DNA from: Anaerolineales bacterium
GTDB taxonomy: Bacteria; Chloroflexota; Anaerolineae; Anaerolineales; Villigracilaceae
Direction of reading: 5' to 3'
DNA: 8,120 nucleotides
Assembly: GCA_015489255.1 (NCBI GenBank)
Contig: WGAD01000294.1
Coordinates: 1 to 8,120 of the forward strand
Shown: positions 1 through 5,964 of the stretch, piece after piece
How positions within the stretch are numbered: position 1 is the first letter of the stretch
Layout: every line of letters starts with the position of its first letter
Translations under genes and position numbers: made by a program
Notes under the pieces: generated by a model
Told to the model about the DNA's origin: nothing
The model's database searches: none
What the model saw: only the letters and a program-made list of their open reading frames with translations

Positions 1-1
1 C

Positions 2-550
2 GATATCTTTCAGCGCGATGATGGAGATTCACCCGATGGAGACAGTGGTACGGATATCCCGGAGGAAGTGGATTCGGCAGAGGTGGTTTGCAATTGGCTG
101 GGAAGATTGCAAAGAGAGTTTAGCGCGGGCATTCCGCTGGATTTACTCAAGGTTCTGTTGCCGCCGGAGAACGCAGCGGCCTGGGTGAACAAAGCGTATG
201 GCGAAGGGCGGCTGGATTTTTGGGAAGCGCCCAATATGCCGGGCGTTAAATGCGTCTCTTTGCGCAGCGCGCGCTTGCGCGGTCAGCCTGTCCGCCAGGC
301 AACTCGACCAGAGCTGGCAAAGAGCGGCGCGATTTTGCAGGCCCTCATCCAGCGGAGCACCGGCATTGGTACCTCTCGCAAAGCCTGGCTGCAGCTCATC
401 AAAGAAACACAGGGATTGCCCAGCAAGAAAGCCAAAAAATTATACGAAGACCTGACGGCCTGCGGTATGCTCGACGCCGCCTATCCCGATCGTTTGCGCG
501 TCAACATGGAGAATCTGCGCGACTTCATCCGGCGGCAGAAAGCCGCCTGA
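2..550 (+). CDS. Unrecognised protein, C-terminal part (acidic linker plus two winged-helix-like segments); 5' end outside window
   Basis: The reading frame is open from the first complete codon at position 2 to the TGA at 548-550, so this is the 3' part of a longer gene. A GTG at 68 could be a start, but coding continues upstream without a stop and there is no good ribosome site, so I treat it as internal. The visible 182 residues begin with an Asp/Gly/Ser-rich acidic stretch (about residues 1-24) typical of a linker. Two similar-sized helical segments follow (about 25-90 and 105-170). Each ends in a short beta-like stretch after a helix, as in winged helices, the first near 'VKCVSLRS' and the second near 'DRLRVN'. 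The tail is basic (RDFIRRQK). I do not recognise a family. One possibility is a nuclease or other enzyme whose catalytic domain (for example NYN/PIN) lies upstream and which ends in nucleic-acid-binding winged helices; nothing visible proves this. It converges with the hydrolase gene at 565. Confidence 0.75.
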   Translation, partial: DIFQRDDGDSPDGDSGTDIPEEVDSAEVVCNWLGRLQREFSAGIPLDLLKVLLPPENAAAWVNKAYGEGRLDFWEAPNMPGVKCVSLRSARLRGQPVRQATRPELAKSGAILQALIQRSTGIGTSRKAWLQLIKETQGLPSKKAKKLYEDLTACGMLDAAYPDRLRVNMENLRDFIRRQKAA

Positions 551-569
551 AGCCTCGGTATGGCTCAGG
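546..569. terminator. Possible bidirectional hairpin between convergent genes
   Basis: CCTGAAGCC (546-554) can pair with GGCTCAGG (562-569) around a 7-base loop, giving an 8-bp stem with one bulged A. It contains the stop codons of both converging genes, which are only 14 bases apart. No T-run follows on either strand, so intrinsic termination would be weak. It may simply be a hairpin that protects 3' ends. Confidence 0.3.
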
Positions 570-1416
570 TTGTGGGGGTGAGCTGTTCCTGTTGGCGCAG
601 CCGGGCGTAGGATGCCAGCAGATTGGCTTGATGAATGTCTGGCGCCAGGCCACCCAGCAGGATGTGGCTTTTGCCGGCGTCTTGCACGCGCTGGGCTTGC
701 AGAAAAGCCAGCGGGTCTTCTTTGTCTAGGGCGGCGCGGGCGATTTCTTTGACTTTGTGCAAGTAGGCGCGGTTTTCATTAAGGATGGTCTCGACTTCGC
801 CGCGCAAGATGATGTCTCCGTGTCCTTGCACAATGTTTTCCAGCGACAGCATTTGTATTTCATCGTAGAATTGGAGCAAGATGTCCACATCGCCATCCAC
901 GATGTGCGGCACGGGCATTAGGGCGTCGCCGGCAAAGAGCAGTTTTTCATCTTCCAGGTAAGCGCAAATGCCATCCGGGCTGTGCCCTGGAGCCGGCATG
1001 ATGTACAGATTTTTCTTCCCCACGCGTAAACACAAGCGCCCCTGGCTGAAGGTCATTTGCGGCAGAACGATTTTGGAACGTTCATAAATGATGGATTCGC
1101 GTTTGGCTTGTTCCAGCGAGGGGATCCCTTTTTCTTGCAAGTACCGACGGCAAAGGGAATGTCCGATGATCGTCACTCCGGGGAAGTAACAATTCCCCCA
1201 GGCATGGTCGGCGTGATAATGGGTGTTGATGATGTAGCGTACTTTCAGCCCCAGGGTGTGTTCCACAAAATCGCGGATTTCCAGGGTTTCATCTGGAAAG
1301 ACGAGGGTATCGATCAAAACCGCCCATTGCGGCCCGGCGATGACGGAAGCCGTAACCTGGGCGTATTCCTCACTCTGAAACCAGTACACATTGCCGGCGA
1401 TGCGTTCACGAATCAT
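565..1416 (-). CDS. Metallo-beta-lactamase-fold zinc hydrolase
   Basis: This is a 283-residue MBL-fold hydrolase, probably cytoplasmic because no signal peptide is visible. With residues numbered from the ATG at 1416, the full dinuclear zinc site is present: HYHADH at 66-71, the third-motif His in APGHSPDG (His145), the bridging Asp in FAGDAL (Asp164) and the last His in QGHGD (His199). This set fits hydrolysis of an ester, thioester or lactam-type bond, as in glyoxalase II or quinoprotein-relay-type MBL proteins. The substrate cannot be told from sequence. The frame also opens at a GTG at 1428, four codons upstream. That GTG lies inside GAGGTGG (1431-1425), a strong Shine-Dalgarno sequence 8 bases before the ATG at 1416, so I prefer the ATG. 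The C-terminal part after residue 205 is helical, which is usual for this group. The gene looks lower in GC than its right-hand neighbours. It diverges from the polA unit and converges with the gene ending at 550. Confidence 0.93.
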   Translation of the reverse strand: MIRERIAGNVYWFQSEEYAQVTASVIAGPQWAVLIDTLVFPDETLEIRDFVEHTLGLKVRYIINTHYHADHAWGNCYFPGVTIIGHSLCRRYLQEKGIPSLEQAKRESIIYERSKIVLPQMTFSQGRLCLRVGKKNLYIMPAPGHSPDGICAYLEDEKLLFAGDALMPVPHIVDGDVDILLQFYDEIQMLSLENIVQGHGDIILRGEVETILNENRAYLHKVKEIARAALDKEDPLAFLQAQRVQDAGKSHILLGGLAPDIHQANLLASYARLRQQEQLTPTT

Positions 1417-1424
1417 AAAGCCTG

Positions 1425-1431
1425 CCACCTC
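1425..1431 (-). promoter_or_regulatory. Ribosome binding site of the MBL hydrolase (decides the start)
   Basis: On the minus strand GAGGTGG lies 8 bases before the ATG at 1416, and its first six bases match the usual 16S 3' end. The alternative GTG start at 1428-1426 is part of this element and has no good ribosome site of its own upstream. The ATG is therefore the better start. Confidence 0.7.
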
Positions 1432-1458
1432 GTCAAAAATTCATACCGTTGCGCCTTG

Positions 1459-1476
1459 TTTGCAAATCCATGCAAA
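1459..1476. repeat. Inverted repeat TTTGCA-N6-TGCAAA, possible operator
   Basis: Perfect 6-bp arms, TTTGCA (1459-1464) and TGCAAA (1471-1476), are separated by 6 bases in the divergent intergenic region. The element lies about 16 bases upstream of a TATAAT on the plus strand. It also lies between the likely minus-strand promoter and the hydrolase start. A dimeric regulator could control either direction from here. Short AT-rich palindromes also arise by chance, so this is only a candidate. Confidence 0.3.
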
Positions 1477-1498
1477 GGGAACGCTTTGGCCTTATAAT
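1470..1498 (+). promoter_or_regulatory. Candidate promoter with consensus TATAAT -10 (plus strand)
   Basis: TATAAT at 1493-1498 matches the -10 consensus exactly. The -35 position 17 bases upstream (ATGCAA, 1470-1475) matches only 3 of 6 and overlaps the inverted repeat. If used, it would give the 1570 gene a leader of about 65 bases, though that leader has no Shine-Dalgarno near the ATG. Confidence 0.35.
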
Positions 1499-1505
1499 AT
1501 GCCCA

Positions 1506-1535
1506 AACATAGCACAAAAGGGCCTCAAAAGTCAA
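1506..1535 (-). promoter_or_regulatory. Candidate sigma-70-type promoter of the MBL hydrolase
   Basis: On the minus strand TTGACT (1535-1530; 5 of 6 to the -35 consensus) is followed after 18 bases by TATGTT (1511-1506; 4 of 6 to the -10 consensus). A TG one base upstream of the -10 gives an extended -10. Transcription would start near 1499, giving a leader of about 80 bases that includes the inverted repeat at 1459-1476. Confidence 0.4.
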
Positions 1536-1551
1536 GCCGAATGCCCCCTTC

Positions 1552-1557
1552 TATGAT
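1552..1557 (+). promoter_or_regulatory. Candidate -10 element for a near-leaderless transcript
   Basis: TATGAT (5 of 6 to the -10 consensus) ends 12 bases before the ATG at 1570. A transcript from it would start around 1563-1566, leaving almost no leader. This fits the absence of a Shine-Dalgarno before that ATG. The matching -35 region (AAGTCA, 1529-1534) is poor. Confidence 0.3.
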
Positions 1558-1569
1558 AGACTACCTCTT

Positions 1570-3162
1570 ATGACCTTGCGTCTTTTGTTCGTCAGCCCGG
1601 AAAATGCCATTGCTCACACCCTGGTGAAAGAAATCAACACGGCCGGGGAATTCAACGCGCGCGGCGTGCATACCGAGGGCCGTTTTCAGGAGATGACCGG
1701 ATGCTTCGACGTCGTCTTTCTAGACCTGGCCTTTGGGCCGCAAATTGCCGATTGGGGACGGCAGCTGCTTCTTCGCTGCCCGACGGTTCGCCTGGCGGTG
1801 ATTGCCGCGGATGACGGGCGGCCGTTGCCGCCGGAACTGCATGGCTGGCGCTTGCTGCACAAACCGCTGACGATCGCCGACCTGACGGCGCTGTTGCGCC
1901 GCTGGCAACCGCAGGGCGATTCTCCCCTGGATGATCGTGAGCGGGCGGCCCGGGTTTTGCAAGAAGCCCTGCAAAAAACAACGGCCCAACTGGCGCTCTT
2001 GTTGCGCCAGGGGCAGCTGTGGGCTTTTACGCGCGGCTTGCCGGAGCACGCCGTCACCGAGGCGGTGGAGGAGATCACCCGTATTTCGCATACGGGGAGC
2101 GGAAACCTGCTGCGTTTTATTCATTTGAAGAGCAACCAGTCGCAGCACATGTTGTATGCCATGTTGCTGGATGGTCACACGACCCTGGGCATCCTCTTCA
2201 ACCCCGACGCTTCGTTTGCCGAGATCCGCTTGCAGGCCGAGCGCATCGTGGAGCGTTTCCGCGAAAAAATGGCTCTTCCGGTGGTGGAAGAATCCGCTAC
2301 CTCGGTCTCATCGTTGGAAACGTCTCCGGCGCCGGAGCCACCGAGCGAGCCGGACGACTGGCCGGAGATGGAAAACGATCCCCTGACAGACTGGGGGGCG
2401 GACGAGAACGACGAGATCCCCAGCATTCAAGATATTTTGCAAGATGTGCCGGTGCCCAGCCCCCAATTGCACGCAGGAGACCCCCTGTTGGCGGCGATGC
2501 GGGAAAAACCGCCGTCGATTGAATCCAGCCCGCCGCAGAAGCGCAACGTGGCGCCTGCTGCGCTGGAACAAACCCGTGTTTCGCAAATCCACCTGCTGGA
2601 CGAAACCCAACACCCCCCCCAGGCCGAGATGGACGAAACCCGGCGCTCCAACCTGGGGCTGACACGCCCCTCCTCGCTGAAAGATGAACGCCTGTTGCAG
2701 GGAGAAACGCCCGCCGGAGAAAAACCCAACTCTATCACACAGGCCGTTGGGCACCTGGTGCTGGAGCCCGCTTCGCCAGCCTTTTACAACCTGCACTACG
2801 CCTGTCTGCTGTTGACCCGGCGACGTGAACACCGCCTGGATGGCGACCTGAAAGCCTCGCTCAAACGCTGGATGCGCGATATCGCTGTGGCTTACGGCTG
2901 GCGAATTGAATTGCTCAACATTTATCCGGAGTTCATGCAATGGGTCATCAGCATCCCGCCTGCCACCTCTCCCAACGAAATGATGCGCATTATTCGCCTG
3001 GAAACCTCGCGCCGCGTGCTGGAGGCCTTTCCCGGCATCCGCGCCGAACTAGCCGATGACTTCTGGGCGCCCGGCTATCTCTTGATGGGCGGCGATTCCC
3101 TCCATCCGCCGGTGGCCGTAGAACGTTACATCAACCAGATCCGCAAAAGCCAGGATTTCTGA
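1570..3162 (+). CDS. Multidomain regulator/adaptor: receiver-like + roadblock/LC7-like + disordered linker + degenerate IS200-type Y1 transposase fold
   Basis: This 530-residue soluble protein seems to combine three folded parts. Residues 1-115 resemble a response-regulator receiver: the central Asp is kept (FDVVFLDL, D52), as is the late Lys-Pro (LLHKPL, K98). The acidic pair after strand 1 is reduced to SPE and the usual Thr/Ser is Ala, so ordinary phosphorylation is doubtful. Residues about 130-232 have the helix/strand pattern of a roadblock/LC7 domain, ending GILFNPDASFAEIR and a long helix. Residues 240-395 are a Pro/Glu/Ser-rich disordered linker. Residues about 399-525 follow the IS200/IS605 TnpA pattern closely (YNLHYACLLL, AYGWRIE, SIPPATSPNEMMR, FWAPGYL, VERYINQ). 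The HUH histidines are F455 and Q457, while the catalytic-position Tyr (Y520) remains. Transposition activity is therefore unlikely; DNA or RNA binding is possible. ATG 1570 is the first start after an in-frame TAG at 1510 and has no Shine-Dalgarno. It is followed 3 bases later by polA. The fold assignments come from pattern recognition by eye. Confidence 0.9.
   Translation: MTLRLLFVSPENAIAHTLVKEINTAGEFNARGVHTEGRFQEMTGCFDVVFLDLAFGPQIADWGRQLLLRCPTVRLAVIAADDGRPLPPELHGWRLLHKPLTIADLTALLRRWQPQGDSPLDDRERAARVLQEALQKTTAQLALLLRQGQLWAFTRGLPEHAVTEAVEEITRISHTGSGNLLRFIHLKSNQSQHMLYAMLLDGHTTLGILFNPDASFAEIRLQAERIVERFREKMALPVVEESATSVSSLETSPAPEPPSEPDDWPEMENDPLTDWGADENDEIPSIQDILQDVPVPSPQLHAGDPLLAAMREKPPSIESSPPQKRNVAPAALEQTRVSQIHLLDETQHPPQAEMDETRRSNLGLTRPSSLKDERLLQGETPAGEKPNSITQAVGHLVLEPASPAFYNLHYACLLLTRRREHRLDGDLKASLKRWMRDIAVAYGWRIELLNIYPEFMQWVISIPPATSPNEMMRIIRLETSRRVLEAFPGIRAELADDFWAPGYLLMGGDSLHPPVAVERYINQIRKSQDF
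2613..2620 (+). repeat. C8 homopolymer inside the linker of the 1570 gene
   Basis: Eight consecutive C residues lie in the part of the gene that encodes the disordered linker (around residues 349-351, His-Pro-Pro). The frame is intact as given. Such a run is prone to slippage in replication or sequencing. A one-base change would separate the receiver and roadblock parts from the Y1-like domain. Confidence 0.8.
2764..3144 (+). other. Domain: Y1 (IS200/IS605 TnpA-like) fold with lost HUH motif
   Basis: This stretch encodes residues 399-525 of the gene starting at 1570. In active Y1 transposases, strand 4 carries a His-x-His (typically in a 'pDHvHlli' context) that binds the metal. Here the equivalent is YPEFMQWVI, with Phe (codon 2932-2934) and Gln (codon 2938-2940) at the His positions. 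The downstream landmarks are retained: the PP turn, the S-P-x-E helix start, the 'W-x-P-G-Y' strand and the helix with Tyr520 (codon 3127-3129). No transposon ends, tnpB or target-site signatures surround it, and the domain is fused in frame to regulatory domains. It is thus a domesticated module, not a mobile element. Confidence 0.65.
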
Positions 3163-3165
3163 CCC

Positions 3166-5964
3166 ATGCCCGCGACCATTTACCTCCTCGATGGACACGC
3201 GCTGGCCTACCGCGCCTATTACGCTCTGACGGCCTCCGCCAGCCGCCCCTGGCAGACCACACGCGGCGAGCCGACCGCCGGGCTTTTTGGGTTTACCAGC
3301 ATTTTATTGCGTTTGCTGGAGCAGGAGCATCCCGAATACCTGGCAGCCGCCTTCGACACGGGGAAAACCTTTCGTGATGCGCTCTACCCGGAATACAAAG
3401 CCACCCGCGCCAAAATGCCCGACGACCTGCGCCCGCAGATCGACTACATCCGTCAGATGCTGGATGCCTTCAATATCCCGCGCATCGAGCGCGAAGGGTA
3501 TGAAGCCGACGATGTCCTCGGCAGCCTGGCGCGCTGGGCCGAAAACCAGGGCCTGACGGTCAAAATCATCACCGGCGACCGCGACCTGCTGCAACTGGTG
3601 ACGGAACGGGTGGTGGTCAACCTGCCTGGCCGTTCGCTCAGCGATGCCCGCGATTATTTCCCCGAGGATGTGTACGAAAAATTGGGCGTTTATCCGCAGC
3701 AGGTGGTCGATTACAAAGCCCTGGTCGGCGATTCGTCCGATAACATCCCCGGTGTGCGCGGCGTGGGGCCGAAGACCGCCGTCCGCCTGCTGGCTTCTTA
3801 TGGCGATTTGGACAACATTTATGCCCACCTGGACGATTTGAAGCCCGCTTTGCGAAAAAAACTGGAAACGCATCGCGAGCTGGCTTACCTCAGCCGCGAC
3901 CTGGCCCGCATTCGCACCGATTTGGACGTGGGCTTTGCGCTGGAAAAGGCCAAAACCCGCGACTTCGACCGGGAACAGGCAGCGGCGCTTTTTCGTCATT
4001 TTGAATTGCGCACCCTGTTGCAGCGATTACAGCGGTTGGATATGGGGCACGGCCAGATCACCGCGCCGCCGGCGCCCGGGGGGCAGCTTTCTCTCTTCGG
4101 GACGCAACCAGATGCGCCGCCGCGCGGCGCCCCGCAAGCGCACCTCGTCCAGACAGAGGCAGCGCTGGACGATCTGATCCGCCGCCTGCGCGCCGCCGAT
4201 CAAATCGCGCTGGATACCGAAACCACCTCCACTGAGCCGATGCGGGCGGATCTGGTGGGCATTTCGCTGGCCGCGCGCCCGGGCGAAGGGTATTACATCC
4301 CTGTGGGGCATCGCCAGGGACGGCAACTCCCGCTGGATACCGTGCGCGCTGCCCTGGGGCCTGTGTTGTCGGAGGCCGGCGTGCCCAAGATAGGGCACAA
4401 CATCAAATACGATCTGGTCGTTTTGGGGCAGCACGGCCTGGATGTGGCGGGCGTCGTTTTCGATAGCATCTTGGCCGCCTGGCTTTTGCAGCCAGACAGC
4501 CGCCGCCTGGGGCTGAAGGCGCTGGCAGCCGATCGCCTGGGAGAGACGATGCACACCATCGAAGACTTGATCGGCAGCGGACGAAACCAGATCACCATGG
4601 ACCAGGTGCCCATTGAGCAGGCCGCGTCTTATGCCGTCCACGATGCCGAAGCCGTGTTGCGCTTGCGCCCGTTGCTGGAAGCAGACCTGGCGCGCGATGG
4701 CCTGCTGGACATTCTCCAGCAGATAGAAGTTCCCCTGGTGCCGGTGCTGGCGCAGATGGAGCGCAACGGCATCTTGCTGGATACGGATTTCTTGCGCCAG
4801 TTTTCGCAACAATTGGATGAACGTTTGCGCACGCTGGCCGAAAGAATTTATAAAACCGTCGGCCAGACGTTTAATTTAAACTCCACCCAGCAGCTGTCGG
4901 CGGCCCTCTTCGAACGCCTGGGGCTGCAACCGCCGCCGGGCACGCGCAAGACGGCGAGCGGCCATTACTCCACCTCGGCCAGCGTCTTGGAAGCCTTGCG
5001 CGATCAGCACCCCATCGTGGAAGATTTGCTGCAATATCGGGAACTTTCCAAGCTCAAGTCAACCTATGTGGATGCGCTGCCAGCCCAAATCAACCCGCGC
5101 ACGGGCAGGCTGCACACCACCTATCGGCAAACAGGGGTCGTCACCGGGCGGCTGGCTTCGGCCAACCCCAATTTGCAAAACATCCCCATTCGCACGCGGT
5201 TGGGGCGCGAGGTGCGCAAGGGGTTTGTAGCGCCGCCGGACTGGGTCTTGCTGGGGGTGGATTATTCACAAATTGAATTACGCATTGTGGCCCACATGGC
5301 GCAAGACGAAGCCATGCTGGCGGCTTTTCGCCAGGGGCAAGATATCCACGCGGCGACGGCGGCGGCTATCTACGGGGTGCCGCTGGCCCAGGTGACCGGC
5401 GAACAACGGCGGGCAGCCAAAGCGATCAACTTTGGCCTGATCTACGGCATGACGCCCTACGGCCTGACGCGTTCCACCGATTTGACGTTGGCCGAGGCGG
5501 AAGACTTCGTCAAGGCGTATTTCGAGAAATTCCCCGGCGTCAAACGTTATCTGGATGAAGTGCGCGCGGTGGCTGCACGTCGGGGGTACGTTGAAACCTT
5601 GCTCGGGCGGCGGCGCTATTTCCCAGCCTTGAAGGAGAACCGGGGGCGAAACCGCAAGATGCGCGAAGAGCGAGAAGCCATCAACGCGCCGGTGCAAGGG
5701 ACAGCAGCGGACATCATGAAACTGGCGATGATCGCCTTGCCGCCGGCGCTGGCGGAGGCCGGCCTTGCGGCAAGGCTGTTGCTGCAGGTGCACGACGAGG
5801 TGGTGCTGGAATGTCCGCGTGCGGAATTGCAGCGGACGGCTCAACTGGTGCAAGATGTGATGGAACGGGCGTATCCGCTTTCTATCCCATTGAAGACGGA
5901 AGCCCGCTGGGGGTACAATTGGGGAGAAATGCAAGCTTTGGACGATGACGGGAAGGCATCATGA
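3166..5964 (+). CDS. polA: DNA polymerase I (5'-nuclease, 3'-5' exonuclease and polymerase)
   Basis: At 932 residues this is a full-length family A polymerase for Okazaki-fragment processing and excision-repair synthesis. The 5'-nuclease (about 1-290) keeps its acidic metal ligands: D9, D64, EADD at 113-116, GDRD at 137-140 and GDSSDN at 188-193. The proofreading domain (about 325-510) looks active: ExoI DTE (D350, E352), ExoII HNIKYD (D416) and ExoIII YAVHD (Y489, D493). It is thus unlike Taq polymerase, which lost these residues. The polymerase domain has motif A GVDYSQIELR (D699), motif B RRAAKAINFGLIYG (K752, F756) and motif C QVHDE (D877). Phe at 756 predicts normal discrimination against dideoxynucleotides. 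The linker at 291-325 carries QLSLF, a sliding-clamp-binding consensus. A short acidic tail follows the usual end. The ATG lies 3 bases after the previous stop, with a weak AGGA (3152-3155) inside the upstream gene as ribosome site. The stop overlaps the next start. Confidence 0.98.
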   Translation: MPATIYLLDGHALAYRAYYALTASASRPWQTTRGEPTAGLFGFTSILLRLLEQEHPEYLAAAFDTGKTFRDALYPEYKATRAKMPDDLRPQIDYIRQMLDAFNIPRIEREGYEADDVLGSLARWAENQGLTVKIITGDRDLLQLVTERVVVNLPGRSLSDARDYFPEDVYEKLGVYPQQVVDYKALVGDSSDNIPGVRGVGPKTAVRLLASYGDLDNIYAHLDDLKPALRKKLETHRELAYLSRDLARIRTDLDVGFALEKAKTRDFDREQAAALFRHFELRTLLQRLQRLDMGHGQITAPPAPGGQLSLFGTQPDAPPRGAPQAHLVQTEAALDDLIRRLRAADQIALDTETTSTEPMRADLVGISLAARPGEGYYIPVGHRQGRQLPLDTVRAALGPVLSEAGVPKIGHNIKYDLVVLGQHGLDVAGVVFDSILAAWLLQPDSRRLGLKALAADRLGETMHTIEDLIGSGRNQITMDQVPIEQAASYAVHDAEAVLRLRPLLEADLARDGLLDILQQIEVPLVPVLAQMERNGILLDTDFLRQFSQQLDERLRTLAERIYKTVGQTFNLNSTQQLSAALFERLGLQPPPGTRKTASGHYSTSASVLEALRDQHPIVEDLLQYRELSKLKSTYVDALPAQINPRTGRLHTTYRQTGVVTGRLASANPNLQNIPIRTRLGREVRKGFVAPPDWVLLGVDYSQIELRIVAHMAQDEAMLAAFRQGQDIHAATAAAIYGVPLAQVTGEQRRAAKAINFGLIYGMTPYGLTRSTDLTLAEAEDFVKAYFEKFPGVKRYLDEVRAVAARRGYVETLLGRRRYFPALKENRGRNRKMREEREAINAPVQGTAADIMKLAMIALPPALAEAGLAARLLLQVHDEVVLECPRAELQRTAQLVQDVMERAYPLSIPLKTEARWGYNWGEMQALDDDGKAS
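4084..4098 (+). other. QLSLF sliding-clamp-binding motif in the PolA linker
   Basis: This encodes residues 307-311 of PolA, Gln-Leu-Ser-Leu-Phe, followed by Gly. It lies in a Pro/Gly-rich, presumably flexible linker between the 5'-nuclease and 3'-5' exonuclease domains. QL[S/D]LF is the established consensus pentapeptide by which bacterial proteins dock on the DnaN beta clamp. The match is exact and its setting is accessible, but binding is inferred. Confidence 0.6.

Noticed and set aside
68..70. GTG at 68 as a true start of the first gene.
   Set aside because: The frame is open to the left edge in protein-like sequence and no convincing ribosome site precedes the GTG.
1414..1428. GTG at 1428 as start of the MBL hydrolase (287 residues).
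   Set aside because: The GTG is part of the GAGGTGG ribosome site for the ATG at 1416 and has no ribosome site of its own.
1057..1497. Plus-strand open frame opposite the hydrolase.
   Set aside because: The minus-strand frame contains a complete MBL zinc site; the plus frame has no recognisable motif.
2297..2940. Long minus-strand open frames opposite the linker of the 1570 gene.
   Set aside because: Their compositions (Arg/Gly/Pro/Ser-rich, no motifs) fit antisense shadows of a high-GC gene; the plus frame shows clear domain patterns.
2764..3144. Intact IS200/IS605 insertion sequence.
   Set aside because: The domain is an in-frame fusion, its HUH histidines are gone, and there are no element ends, tnpB or flanking hairpins.
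5762..5776. GCCTTG-CGG-CAAGGC hairpin near the end of polA as a regulatory stem.
   Set aside because: It is short, internal to the codons just before motif C and not followed by a T-run; probably chance.
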